29,284 nt of DNA from a virus: positions 1 to 29,284 of IMG/VR virus record IMGVR_UViG_3300006750_000052. One strand, written 5' to 3'. Each line of letters begins with the position of its first letter. Position 1 is the stretch's first letter. A program made the translations under genes and the position numbers. Below are positions 7,871 to 16,897 of the stretch, piece by piece. A model generated the notes under the pieces. It had not been told where the DNA came from. It searched no databases and saw only the letters and a program-made list of their open reading frames with translations.

Positions 7871-9157
7871 TTAAAGCTCTTTTATTTGATATCCCTGTTT
7901 CATGTAGTATCCAATTCTACTAGACGCCTGTCTTCTAGCAGTATCTCCTTTGAGGTGAATATCAATAATTACAGGGGTTAGTTTATTCTTTTCTTTTCTA
8001 ATAATTCGACCTATTAGTTGGGTCAGTAAAGGGTCATTGTTAATAGGTGTGCCTAAGATCAAACAACTTAATACATTTATAGATATTCCTTCTGAAAAAA
8101 TTGCTTGTGTTCCGTATAATACGTTCTTATTTCCGACTTGAAGTTCATTTATTAATTTTTCTCGTTCTTCTTGTGGAACCTCACCTGTAACACAAAGAGC
8201 GTTCTCCCCCGTAAGTTCAGCACAGCTTTTTAAAAATGCTACTCGATCACTTACTACTAAAACTTTATGCCCCTTATGTGCATATGCAGCCGCTAACATT
8301 GCTACTGTGTGTCTATACTCTTCGTTACTCGCTAGATTTGTAACTCTATTAGCCCAAGGTATTCTTGAGCCGTCTAAAAATCTTATTTCTGAATGTAGTA
8401 TATGTACTACTGGAGACATAAAATTCTCCTTAGGCGGCTTAAGAACATTAGGGCTAAAGTAGTCTCTAAAGACAACATGTTTTCCGTCTTTTCGTTCTAT
8501 AGTGCCTGACAAGCCAATTTTATATCTGCAGTAGTTTGTGTCCAGGATCCTGGAAAAGGTGGGGCTACTAACATGGTGCATTTCATCTAAGATTACAGTT
8601 CCGAACTCTTTACGGATTTTTTCAATGTTTCTATAAAGAGTTTGAATATTTCCTATCACAACAGGACTGTTAGTATCAAACTGGCCACTACCAATAATTC
8701 CGGGCTTAAACCCAAATACTTTTTGTACTTCTTTTGCCCATTGATTCCTTAAGGGGATAGTATGGACAACTACTAATGTCTTTTGACCTAGTTTACCGGC
8801 TATTGATAGCCCAGTAAAGGTCTTGCCCCAACTTACCCAAGCGTTTATAATACAGTTATCTTCTACTGTATTATGTACCTCTTGTTGACTTTTTCTAAGG
8901 TCATATTTGAACTCAGGAAATGTCTCTGGTTTTAATACTCTTTTATCTACGATCTCATGTCCATGAGGTATCAAATCAGTGCGTCCTATAGGAATAGTTA
9001 CTATTCCGGGACGTATAACAGCCATGTTTTTTATTACCTGTGGAACTAGGTCTTTTGGATTTTTTGGGGGTACTACATATGTTAACTCTTTATCTAGTTC
9101 ATCTTGAACTTCTGGAGTTACATCTAAATAAATCCTATTACTTAGTACTGCTTTCAT
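7871..9157 (-). CDS. SF2 DNA helicase, UvsW/XPB-like
   Basis: DEAD/DEAH-superfamily helicase resembling T4 UvsW, which remodels forks and branched DNA and switches origin- to recombination-primed replication. Motifs: a Q-like region before motif I; motif I with GKT at 111-113; motif II DEMH (191-194); motif III GLSGT (215-219); and motif VI QLIGRIIR (380-387). Motif I reads AWVSWGKTF and lacks the usual upstream glycines of GxxGxGKT, which is unusual but keeps the Lys-Thr pair. 428 residues, close to UvsW minus its N-terminal domain. The start overlaps the upstream gene by 4 bases (ATGA). Confidence 0.9.
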   Translation of the reverse strand: MKAVLSNRIYLDVTPEVQDELDKELTYVVPPKNPKDLVPQVIKNMAVIRPGIVTIPIGRTDLIPHGHEIVDKRVLKPETFPEFKYDLRKSQQEVHNTVEDNCIINAWVSWGKTFTGLSIAGKLGQKTLVVVHTIPLRNQWAKEVQKVFGFKPGIIGSGQFDTNSPVVIGNIQTLYRNIEKIRKEFGTVILDEMHHVSSPTFSRILDTNYCRYKIGLSGTIERKDGKHVVFRDYFSPNVLKPPKENFMSPVVHILHSEIRFLDGSRIPWANRVTNLASNEEYRHTVAMLAAAYAHKGHKVLVVSDRVAFLKSCAELTGENALCVTGEVPQEEREKLINELQVGNKNVLYGTQAIFSEGISINVLSCLILGTPINNDPLLTQLIGRIIRKEKNKLTPVIIDIHLKGDTARRQASSRIGYYMKQGYQIKEL

Positions 9158-9648
9158 ACTTTCCTTCGAGTATTTTTCTTTTTAGTTTCAGAATACTCAT
9201 AAATTATCCAAGGGTATTTTCGCATAAGTAAAACTCCTGCCCATAACATATCAGGACTGGGAGGTCTGGGTATAGTAAAAGGAACTTTCCAATTCTCTAT
9301 CCAAATCAGAGAAGCGGTAGTTTTTTTCTCAATTTTTCTTATTTTTCTATACTTTAAGGGCAATATTAAGGTCTTTTGATAGATAAAAGGAACCCCCTTA
9401 CTATCTACAAAATAATAAGAATACTGTTTTAGAATACCAACTAAGCTATCAACTGATTTTCTTAAAGGTAGGAGCCCTTTGTGGGGGGTTTGAAGCCTCC
9501 GCTGCCCTAGTGTTTTTCCTGGCATATTTCTATCGTCTAACAGTTCGCCATCTAGGTACAGTAATCCGTCTGTTAAATCCCAATTACTTGATGGTAGAAT
9601 AAATACTGGAAACTCTATTCTATCCAGTGTTTTGTACGTAACTATCAT
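9154..9648 (-). CDS. Hypothetical protein between polymerase and UvsW-like helicase
   Basis: 164 residues. I do not recognise a family. The N-terminal half looks beta-rich (FPVFILPSSNWDLTDGLLYLDGELLDDR), the middle has basic patches (KYRKIRKIEKK), and the C-terminus is very basic (KKKNTRRKV), so nucleic-acid contact is possible. It overlaps the polymerase gene by 29 bases and the helicase gene by 4, so it is translated inside the replication chain and probably acts in replication. Confidence 0.75.
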   Translation of the reverse strand: MIVTYKTLDRIEFPVFILPSSNWDLTDGLLYLDGELLDDRNMPGKTLGQRRLQTPHKGLLPLRKSVDSLVGILKQYSYYFVDSKGVPFIYQKTLILPLKYRKIRKIEKKTTASLIWIENWKVPFTIPRPPSPDMLWAGVLLMRKYPWIIYEYSETKKKNTRRKV

Positions 9649-11959
9649 ACTCTGAGCCTATAAAAAGATGGGGGCTATCATTTATATAGTCTCCATACTG
9701 ATCTTCAAACTTGCCCATTGAGTAGTCATCTCCTGTATCAAAATCGCATCCTATAGGAGCGCCTGATATAGAGATACCTCGATCTCTTTGAATAAACTCT
9801 TGTAATGAACTGCAATATATATCCAGCTCTTCATTTGGTACTTCTGCTAATATAGAGTCATGTACTAAAGCAAATATTTTAGCTTTCATATTTGATTTTT
9901 CAATAAATTCGTTCATTTCTATTGCGCCGAGGAGGTTAATATCAGAAGCAGTAGACTGCACCAGAAAATTAAGACCAGACCTAACGGTATGACTTCTAAT
10001 AGCTTTATCTTCACTTTTAACATTTGGTAATCTCCGTTTGCGCCCGAAAAAACTATACACAAATCCATTAGCTTCTATAAATTTTTGATTTTTTTCAATC
10101 CATTCTTTTAATTTTTTGAATGACTTAAAGTAATTATATATAACCTCAGAGGCTTCTTTGACACTGAAAAGTTTTCCAGAGTCTTTTGTTACTTGTTGGC
10201 TAATTTTATGTGGCCCGGCTCCATACATGATTCCAAAACTTACTGCCTTGGCAGCTTGTCGCTGAGTGGGGTATAGCCTGGCCACGTCTTCTGCTTCACA
10301 AGGCAACTTAAATACTGTTTTGGCAATTGTACTGTGAAAATTGCCGCCCTCTCGAAATACATCCATAAGTGCTTCATCATTTGCCAACTTTGCGGCGACA
10401 TATACTTCTGCGGTTGTCAAGTCCATTGCAACTATCTGCGACCCCGTTGAGGCTGTAATACATCCTTTGACAATTGGATTGTCTCGAGGAATTTGTTGCA
10501 TATTTAGCTTACCGCTACTGCTAAGACGACCAGAAGTTGTAGAGTGCAGGTTAAAAGAAGTCCTAAGACGGCTATCCTTATCCAATTGCGGTATGATTTT
10601 GTCCAAATAAGTATTTTTAATTTTGGATTTTTGACGGATTGCCAAGATATGTTTGGGAAGTTCAGATTTTTCTGCGAGCTTATTAAGGACTTCTGAGTCT
10701 GTTGAGTGCTGCCCCGTTCCAGTTTTCTTATTAGTAGGATTAAGGCCAATAAAATCAAACAGAAGGCCCCGAAGTTGTACAGTGCTATTAGGGTTAAAAG
10801 GTTTACCATTTAGTTTCTCGAATTTTTCTATATCAAAATCTTTATACATAGACTTGATAGATTCATCAATGTTTTGCTGCATTAAATCTTGAGCTATAAT
10901 TAGTCTTGTTTTATCAAAAGGAACACCGTTTTCTTGAATGTTCAATAGAAATCTAGTACCTGGAAGTAATAAGTTTTCATATACCCAAGCTAGTTTTTGG
11001 TTTTCTTTAACTTTTATAAACTTCTCAAACAGTTTAAATGTAACTAATGCATCCATAGCTGCGTATGTTTTCATTACATCAAAAGGAACTTCTTGATAAT
11101 TGAACTCGCCTTTAAGGATTCTATTTTCCTTTCTGTAGTTATCTATCCAGTCATGCATCGGCTTTTCGTAATCTCCGTAAGGAGTATACTTCAATGCTAA
11201 TGCTTTTAATCCGTGATGCCCTGGATTTTCATTGATCAAATAAGATAGAAGCATAGTATCCTCTATCTTTGGAAACGTAAATCCGAAATGATACTCAAAC
11301 CAAGCTAAGTCGAACTTAGCATTATGAAAAATTACAGTCTTTTCATTAAATAACTTTTGTAACTTTTTCTCTATTCTTCCTTGAAAATCAATACAATCAG
11401 TACTAATATAAGCTGCGGTTTGTCCATCATAGCACAAAGACATTCCCAACATATACCCATTTCTAGGATACAAATTAGTTGTTTCTGAGTCAAGGGCTAT
11501 GCAGCTATTTTCATGTGCGAGAGCTTTATCTATAAAATTTTCGGCTTCTTTAGCTTCTGTAATTCCAAAAGCAATACTATCATCAATTACCACATCTTCT
11601 ATTTCGCCCTTAATATATTTAATGATATTAAGTTTTGAGGTGTCCCAAGTCTTTTGAGCTTCGGGTTTGAAAGCGAGCATGGCGGGATTAATTACTGGTA
11701 AAAACTTATTTTCAACTTTCTTACCAGAGTATTCCACGACTGAATTAATTTTAGTAAAGTATTTCAAAGACTCACTTCCTACTAAAATAATCCAATCATA
11801 TAATGAGGTGTCTATGTCAATATCGCAATCTCGTTTTAATACTTTCTTGATTGCGGGGTCTGAACATAATTGATACTGATCGAAGGAGAATTCCTCTCCG
11901 AAATGTTTAACGTAATCTGTTTTACTAGGCTTCGTTTCTACTAATGCAACTTTAGGCAT
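9620..11959 (-). CDS. DNA polymerase, family A, with 3'-5' exonuclease
   Basis: Replicative polymerase. The N-terminal ~130 residues are not recognised. A DEDDy proofreading exonuclease follows (Exo I D157/E159 in DSETTNLYP, Exo II D217 in HNAKFDLAW, Exo III Y299/D303 in TYAAMDA). Then the polymerase: motif A D513 (MDLTTAEVY), motif B R567-x3-K571...Y579-G (RQAAKAVSFGIMYG), motif C H700-D701 (LVHDS). The residue equivalent to E. coli F762 is Phe (F575), a position used to class marine phage PolA types. Motif A (DLTTAEVY) departs from the usual DYSQIELR but keeps Asp and Glu. There is no 5' nuclease domain; that activity is at 2777-3625. 779 residues. The start overlaps the primase end by 8 bases. 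Confidence 0.95.
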   Translation of the reverse strand: MPKVALVETKPSKTDYVKHFGEEFSFDQYQLCSDPAIKKVLKRDCDIDIDTSLYDWIILVGSESLKYFTKINSVVEYSGKKVENKFLPVINPAMLAFKPEAQKTWDTSKLNIIKYIKGEIEDVVIDDSIAFGITEAKEAENFIDKALAHENSCIALDSETTNLYPRNGYMLGMSLCYDGQTAAYISTDCIDFQGRIEKKLQKLFNEKTVIFHNAKFDLAWFEYHFGFTFPKIEDTMLLSYLINENPGHHGLKALALKYTPYGDYEKPMHDWIDNYRKENRILKGEFNYQEVPFDVMKTYAAMDALVTFKLFEKFIKVKENQKLAWVYENLLLPGTRFLLNIQENGVPFDKTRLIIAQDLMQQNIDESIKSMYKDFDIEKFEKLNGKPFNPNSTVQLRGLLFDFIGLNPTNKKTGTGQHSTDSEVLNKLAEKSELPKHILAIRQKSKIKNTYLDKIIPQLDKDSRLRTSFNLHSTTSGRLSSSGKLNMQQIPRDNPIVKGCITASTGSQIVAMDLTTAEVYVAAKLANDEALMDVFREGGNFHSTIAKTVFKLPCEAEDVARLYPTQRQAAKAVSFGIMYGAGPHKISQQVTKDSGKLFSVKEASEVIYNYFKSFKKLKEWIEKNQKFIEANGFVYSFFGRKRRLPNVKSEDKAIRSHTVRSGLNFLVQSTASDINLLGAIEMNEFIEKSNMKAKIFALVHDSILAEVPNEELDIYCSSLQEFIQRDRGISISGAPIGCDFDTGDDYSMGKFEDQYGDYINDSPHLFIGSEYDSYVQNTG

Positions 11960-12776
11960 ATAATTTACTCGTTAATTTATCAACTTGGGATTGTGCTAAT
12001 GCTCCAGGATCTGTATGCTGTAAACATATATTCCTAGAAAGGAGACCAACTCTCTCACACATAGCTTCTACTTTTTTTGCTGCTTCTTGGCCGGCTTCAT
12101 CTCCATCGAAGAAAACATCTATTCCTGATGCGCCCCGTATAAAAAGCATACTTAATTTATCTTCATTTATATTTGATGTGCCAAAACAACACACGGCATT
12201 TGTTAAGCCTTTATCATGTAGGTTTATCACATCAAATATACCCTCTACTAGAATTACTTTTCCTTTTCTAGGGGCTACTGAGGGAAAGAGAGGCATTTTA
12301 GAGCCTCTAGGACTAATTTTATACTTAGGTATTCCGTCTGTTAAATGTCGCCCATTAAAAGCAACTATCTTACCAGACGTATCTCGTATAGGAAAAACTA
12401 TTCTATTAATAAAATCTGGGTTGGTATGTTGGAACGCTTCAAATTTTTTATAGGTATCTGGGCGTATATTTCTCCAGTTACCCAGATAAGGGGTATAGTT
12501 AAAGGGAAAAGATAAACCAATACTTTCTGCCTTCTTTTCTATAATTTTTTGTTTAATAAGTTCTCGACGTAATTGTAAGTGGTTTATCTTTTCATCAAAC
12601 AAGGTAAGAACACTTCCTTTGTACCCGCAAGAAAAACACTGAAAAATACCGGTAATTTTATCTATGCGCATACTAGGATTAGTATCATCATGTTCTGGAT
12701 TCAAACAATTTACTACATAATCTTTGCCTTTAGAGAGATATTTAATCCCTCTTTGTTCTAAAATATCTTCAATCAT
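11952..12776 (-). CDS. DNA primase (CHC2 zinc finger + TOPRIM)
   Basis: Makes RNA primers for lagging-strand synthesis. An N-terminal zinc-binding domain has C24, H29, C47 and C50 (NCLNPEH ... QCFSCGYKG). A TOPRIM catalytic core follows, with E178 (LVEGIFD) and the D224-G-D226 pair (FFDGDEAG). At 274 residues it is a stand-alone primase without a helicase domain; the DnaB-type helicase is a separate gene at 13318-14664. The start uses a 4-base ATGA overlap with the upstream lipoprotein-like gene. Confidence 0.92.
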   Translation of the reverse strand: MIEDILEQRGIKYLSKGKDYVVNCLNPEHDDTNPSMRIDKITGIFQCFSCGYKGSVLTLFDEKINHLQLRRELIKQKIIEKKAESIGLSFPFNYTPYLGNWRNIRPDTYKKFEAFQHTNPDFINRIVFPIRDTSGKIVAFNGRHLTDGIPKYKISPRGSKMPLFPSVAPRKGKVILVEGIFDVINLHDKGLTNAVCCFGTSNINEDKLSMLFIRGASGIDVFFDGDEAGQEAAKKVEAMCERVGLLSRNICLQHTDPGALAQSQVDKLTSKLYA

Positions 12777-13063
12777 CTATCATTATATCCAGGTGCATAT
12801 CTATTAACTGGTGAATAATTTATTGTACCTAGAGATAATGCATTATCATGTAATTCAGTTGCTAATTCTGCTAGGGAAAAACAGTATCTTTTCTTTATAA
12901 AAGTACCTGTTCTTACTTCTTCAAAACAATACACTTTTTGAGGCATTTCTACTGTTTCATTGTATGAAGCTAGCTCTAGCCCTGTCATGCGATTAAATGC
13001 AATTTTAGAACTAGAAGTGCAGGTCGTTAAAGTGATTAAACCAAGTGCTATTAGTATCTTCAT
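12773..13063 (-). CDS. Small putative lipoprotein
   Basis: 96 residues with a short hydrophobic N-terminus and a lipobox-like LTTC (C15), followed by Ser-rich sequence as in exported lipoproteins. Two further cysteines (VYCFEE, KRYCFS) could form a disulphide outside the membrane. No family recognised. Its place inside the replication operon is odd for an envelope protein; it could be an early superinfection-exclusion or host-envelope factor, but that is speculation. Its start overlaps the upstream stop (TAATGA) and its stop overlaps the primase start. Confidence 0.75.
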   Translation of the reverse strand: MKILIALGLITLTTCTSSSKIAFNRMTGLELASYNETVEMPQKVYCFEEVRTGTFIKKRYCFSLAELATELHDNALSLGTINYSPVNRYAPGYNDR

Positions 13064-13257
13064 TATTCAGTCATTACGTCTAAAAGTTGCTCTGCTTCGT
13101 AAAGGATAGCTTTTTGGTCATCATCTAAAATATACTCATAGATTCTTAACTTATTTACATAAAAATTTATGTCTTTTAGATTTGCTTTATTTAGACTTTC
13201 TATCAAATTATAGCAATATTCATACGCTCTATTGTTTGTCACTTCTTTAATATTCAT
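13063..13257 (-). CDS. Small hypothetical protein, first gene of the primase-polymerase operon
   Basis: 64 residues, MNIKEVTNNRAYEYCYNLIES..., helical and charged, no recognised domain. I chose ATG at 13257, not the upstream one: the longer reading would begin inside the promoter, and a GAGAG ribosome site stands before this ATG. Directly behind promoter P2. Confidence 0.7.
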   Translation of the reverse strand: MNIKEVTNNRAYEYCYNLIESLNKANLKDINFYVNKLRIYEYILDDDQKAILYEAEQLLDVMTE

Positions 13258-13279
13258 AGGTTTACTCTCATTATGATAT

Positions 13280-13308
13280 ATTATACTAAATTTCAATATG
13301 AGAGTCAA
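13280..13308 (-). promoter_or_regulatory. Sigma70-type promoter P2 (primase-polymerase operon)
   Basis: TTCTTGACT, 17 bases, TATAAT on the minus strand. It lies between the helicase stop codon and the 64-residue gene, and would drive primase, polymerase and the UvsW-like helicase. Confidence 0.85.
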
Positions 13309-13317
13309 GAAATATTT

Positions 13318-14664
13318 TTAGATGTCATCGATTTCTTCCCCAGTCTTACTGCTCTCATCCTCTAATTCTTGAGGAGTTCTAGCAGATTCGGGGCCCATTT
13401 TTAAAGTTTCCCAATTTACATAAGAAGTAAAAGATTCCATAGAAGCTGACCTCATCTTCTGACAAGTAAATGTGGCACAGGCATCATCGTGTGAATATGT
13501 TTCTAAGGAGTATGCAGCATCTGCGGCATCTAGGATTCCCTTGGCGAACCTGGCTTCTCCAGTAGCGTCAGTTTGATAAGGGGATAGAATTGGAACTTCA
13601 TAATCCTGTGCCATAGTTTTTAATCTTTTACTAATTTCTACTTGTTCTGTCCAATCATACTGTCCAACACGAGAAGGAAGAGTAGAGCGTTTTACTTGAT
13701 TAATATAGTCTACAATGACTATACCAACATTATCTAACTTTTTTAATTTCGTATCTAAATCAGATTGTATCTTACCAATGGTAAGACTAGAATCATAAAC
13801 AACATCTAGCTGAGTCGGGAGAAGCTCGCCTTCTGTTAATTTAGTATGAAATTTATCAAAGTCGTTATGTTGTTTATATTCTTTCAAACGCTCGTCTCCA
13901 AGCTCAAAGCGGTTTGCCCACCATTGAGCAACTTTCTCCCACTCTTTAATATTAAGATTTTTAGTTCTTAAACGAGCGAGAGGTACATCAGTAGCAATAC
14001 TACAGCATCGTTGTAAAATAGATCGGCTATCCATTTCTATAGTGAAATAGATTGCAGACTTACCTGATTTAATGATGTGATTTGCTACGTTAGAACAAGT
14101 AACAGACTTACCTCCACCACGTCTGCCTCCAACAAGTATCAAATCTCTAGGAGAGAACTTCATGAAACTATCGTATTCGGCATTTAATCCAAGGGAAACA
14201 TATTTTTTAAGGTCGTTATCAGGCTCAAACAAGGGAATATGTTGCATACTCTCCTCGGGATTTTTAAGCTCTACCTTGTCCCCTATACGGGTGACAATGT
14301 CATGGAGATGGTCTAGTGTTTCTTGCGCACCGTCAAATGCAACGGAATTATCTACATACTTCTCTAGTTCATTTAATACTTCTCTCTGAGTATATTCGTT
14401 CTTTAAGTAGTTGAGAAGCATCGCAGCTTCCGCCTCTACTTCAATACTCTTTATAGCAAATAATTTGTCTTTAGTAATGCTATCACGAATTTCGTACTTG
14501 AGATCATCGAACTTGGGGAGCTTATGATATTCGTCGCAGTGTTTGTCGATTACACTGTATATGGTGTGGTATTCGGAAGGTAGGTAGTGTTTTCGCAGAA
14601 CAGCCCAGGTTTCAAAATCCTGTGCATCAAGAATCTGCTTTATTAAAGCACTAGCAATATTCAA
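13318..14664 (-). CDS. Replicative DNA helicase, DnaB family
   Basis: RecA-fold hexameric helicase that unwinds the fork ahead of the polymerase. An N-terminal helical domain (about 1-130) resembles the DnaB N-domain. The ATPase core has Walker A GGRRGGGKS (179-187), the H1a-like ...FTIEMDSRSIL segment (208-217), Walker B VIVDY with D319, and a Q-rich motif near PILSPYQTDATGEARFAKG. 448 residues, near the usual size. It starts with TTG at 14664: no ATG fits, and a G-rich stretch (GGGGGGA) precedes it. It follows a strong terminator with no new promoter visible, so it must depend on read-through and may be kept low. Confidence 0.92.
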   Translation of the reverse strand: MNIASALIKQILDAQDFETWAVLRKHYLPSEYHTIYSVIDKHCDEYHKLPKFDDLKYEIRDSITKDKLFAIKSIEVEAEAAMLLNYLKNEYTQREVLNELEKYVDNSVAFDGAQETLDHLHDIVTRIGDKVELKNPEESMQHIPLFEPDNDLKKYVSLGLNAEYDSFMKFSPRDLILVGGRRGGGKSVTCSNVANHIIKSGKSAIYFTIEMDSRSILQRCCSIATDVPLARLRTKNLNIKEWEKVAQWWANRFELGDERLKEYKQHNDFDKFHTKLTEGELLPTQLDVVYDSSLTIGKIQSDLDTKLKKLDNVGIVIVDYINQVKRSTLPSRVGQYDWTEQVEISKRLKTMAQDYEVPILSPYQTDATGEARFAKGILDAADAAYSLETYSHDDACATFTCQKMRSASMESFTSYVNWETLKMGPESARTPQELEDESSKTGEEIDDI

Positions 14665-14680
14665 CTACGTCCCCCCGAAC

Positions 14681-14716
14681 AAAAAAATAAGTGCTGAGAA
14701 AATTCTCAGCACTTAT
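14681..14716 (-). terminator. Intrinsic terminator after the multi-HTH gene
   Basis: Perfect 14-bp stem (14687-14700 with 14703-14716) followed on the minus strand by a run of seven T. It lies 11 bases past the stop of the HTH protein and 16 bases before the helicase start, so it should limit transcription into the helicase. Confidence 0.9.
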
Positions 14717-14727
14717 CAGTCAACTAA

Positions 14728-15462
14728 TTACTGAGCAGCCGCAGCAGCTTTTTCTCTTCGAGAAGCGCCGTCGTAGTCGGAAGCAGAAATGCCACGCCTT
14801 GTAAGCATAGTTTTTACTCCTCGTACAGTTTTACCGATTTCAGTGGCTATTTCTTCAACAGTCATTGATTCGATGTCGGCAAGCTCTGCCAGGGGGTCTA
14901 CTCGAGTGCCAGATTTAGTTGTTTCCTGGCGGGGGATGGCTGCAATAGTACCAGCTCGAAGTAAGCTAAGAGCTTTACCACGGATGGAGTTTACTGAGCG
15001 GTCAAGCGCAGCTGCAATTGCTTCAACAAAAGCGCCTTCATTTACTAACTTAACAAACGTAGCTTCTTCTTCATCTGTATAAGTCTTAACAGTTTCCGGC
15101 TTAGGAGTCGGCTTAATGTGGCTAGTCAATTCCATAGACAAGATTTTGCCTTGGATTTGCTTTGCTGTAAATTGGCCGTCGGCAAAATTTGCAGCAACAT
15201 CCGCATAAGTATATTGACCACTGTTGTCAGTTACAAATGATTCCAAGACCCCTTCTTGTACGTCTGAAAAGGCTTTGGTAGAGGTTGTAGAAGCTAGTTC
15301 TACAGCATAACCCATTTTTCGCAGTTTACTAGAAACTGAACGGGTTGAGGTTTCAAGGTTATCAGCAGCCTCGGCTACTGTTGCTTGAGATACAGGAGTT
15401 TCGTCTCCTACAAACGTTTCGAGCGCGCTGGTGCGCTCATCATTCCACTTAGGAACTGCCAT
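14728..15462 (-). CDS. Multi-helix-turn-helix (Myb/SANT-like repeat) DNA-binding protein
   Basis: 244 residues containing what I read as four successive small HTH modules. The first three start with K-[aromatic pair]-[ST/N]-D (KWNDER, KAFSD, KTYTDEEE) and end in a recognition-like helix (RSVSSKLRKMG, KQIQGKILS, NSIRGKALS). The fourth ends RGVKTMLTRRG. The layout resembles the homeodomain-like HTH of small phage regulators, including those at 18680-19021 and 26227-26400 here. An Ala-rich tail closes the protein. ATG at 15462 has GGAG close upstream, and a strong terminator follows directly, so it is probably an abundant DNA-binding or DNA-organising protein. Exact role unknown. Confidence 0.75.
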   Translation of the reverse strand: MAVPKWNDERTSALETFVGDETPVSQATVAEAADNLETSTRSVSSKLRKMGYAVELASTTSTKAFSDVQEGVLESFVTDNSGQYTYADVAANFADGQFTAKQIQGKILSMELTSHIKPTPKPETVKTYTDEEEATFVKLVNEGAFVEAIAAALDRSVNSIRGKALSLLRAGTIAAIPRQETTKSGTRVDPLAELADIESMTVEEIATEIGKTVRGVKTMLTRRGISASDYDGASRREKAAAAAQ

Positions 15463-16210
15463 GTTTTTCTCCAATATAATCTTTAAGATTATTGACAATT
15501 TGTATGCCTTTATCTAAGGCTTTTAAGGTTTTTGCTGTCTCTATTTCTGTTTCATTAACTAAAATAGTTACATCATTTGTTACATTATCTTTGATAGTGT
15601 AACCTAGGTTTTTTAATTTTGTAGCTGCTTCTGCTTTAGTTTTATAACTAAAGAGTTTTCCAGTTATACAAACGGTTCCTAATGTACCACCGCTTTTTGT
15701 TTCAAAAAGCATATTGTGGGGAAGATACTGTCTGTACTCTACAAAGTCTGTTTCTAACCAAGCCATTAGATTATCGGTCGTTATTTGCCCGAGTCCCGCC
15801 CTTTTGCAAGATTCTGCAGTTATATCATAGATACTTCTACAGACCGCTGAAAGTTTTTCTGCTGCGACTCTCCCCACTAAAGGGATGCTAAAGGCGGGTA
15901 GCAGTAAATTTGCAGGGGCTTTGGTTGAGTTTTCAATTTCTGTAATTAGTTTACTACCTAATTTTTCAGAGTTAAGGGCTAAAGAAGCACTTTTTTCATC
16001 TAAGTAATATAGTTCGACTATATTACTTAATCCTAATTTTTCTATAGACCTCGGACCGAGTCCTTTAATGTATAGTGATTTAGCAAAGTGCTGAATTTTT
16101 TTAGCTGATTTAGTGGCGCAATTTTTATTATTACAGAATAATAAATCATTTACCCACTCAAGTGTTGAATTGCACGAAGGGCAGTTACTAGGCACTTGAA
16201 TTTTTTCCAC
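15449..16210 (-). CDS. NAD+-dependent DNA ligase, C-terminal half (Zn finger-HhH-BRCT)
   Basis: 253 residues equal to the C-terminal part of a bacterial LigA: a four-cysteine zinc finger (C10, C13, C26, C31), helix-hairpin-helix repeats (about 40-150, with YIKGLGPRSIEKL and SIPLVGRVAAEKL), and a BRCT domain (about 175-250, VCITGKLFSYKTKAEAATKLKNLGY). It has no nucleotidyltransferase core, which is in the separate gene at 16898-17938. It starts with GTG at 16210 behind AAGGA and has its own promoter, so it is a designed second subunit and not the debris of a frameshift. It overlaps the HTH gene start by 14 bases. T5-type phages are known to carry split ligases too. Confidence 0.88.
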   Translation of the reverse strand: MEKIQVPSNCPSCNSTLEWVNDLLFCNNKNCATKSAKKIQHFAKSLYIKGLGPRSIEKLGLSNIVELYYLDEKSASLALNSEKLGSKLITEIENSTKAPANLLLPAFSIPLVGRVAAEKLSAVCRSIYDITAESCKRAGLGQITTDNLMAWLETDFVEYRQYLPHNMLFETKSGGTLGTVCITGKLFSYKTKAEAATKLKNLGYTIKDNVTNDVTILVNETEIETAKTLKALDKGIQIVNNLKDYIGEKHGSS

Positions 16211-16238
16211 TATGTTATCCTTTTTGATTGAAGTGTAT

Positions 16239-16268
16239 ATTATACTAAAGTTTTGAGATAAAAGTCAA
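16239..16268 (-). promoter_or_regulatory. Sigma70-type promoter P3 (ligase C-half / HTH gene)
   Basis: TTCTTGACT, 18 bases, TATAAT on the minus strand. It lies between the methylase-like gene and the second ligase gene. Confidence 0.83.
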
Positions 16269-16289
16269 GAATTATTTTTTTAAAGGTTA

Positions 16290-16897
16290 TTAACCCCATT
16301 GCTTCGCCATAGCATCAGCTATTCCCTGGTAGGTTAATGATCGGTCTTTGCCTCTAGTTTTACTTGGCCCTAACTTGTTTTGACCACTATCAGTTTGATT
16401 CGACCACCTTTGATAAATTTTTCCGTTTTTCTTTATTTTTCTACCGTTAATTAGTTTTGTTGGTTTCAGTGGCCTAAGTCCTTTCAGCCATAAACCAGTT
16501 TTTTTACTTGCATCTTCTCCGAATTGGTATGGCTGGATATATTGCGGTTTAGGCATAAATTTTAGCCTAGTATTTATACACCCTACTGGATTTTCCAAAC
16601 ATATTTTTGGGATTCCAGATTGCCATAATTTTGTGATAAATTCTAATGCCTTCTCTGTTTTTTCTGCCCGGCCTTCGATTTTATTATTCCAATGTAGTCC
16701 GCTGGAACATATGTAGGTACACTCAGGGTGGGCTATCATCATATCCCAATTATATGAGAGTATGTCTAGTACGTCACCCTGGTAATGGTTTCCCGGTCTT
16801 TCTGTAGGTAACAGATCGCAACTGGTTACATCGTGGCCTTTCTCTGTAAAAGCATCTCTAACAATACCACTGTACTCGCAGGCTATTAATATTTTCA

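Noticed and set aside
14789-15082. 97-codon plus-strand frame
   Set aside because: Antisense shadow of the multi-HTH gene with no start signal.
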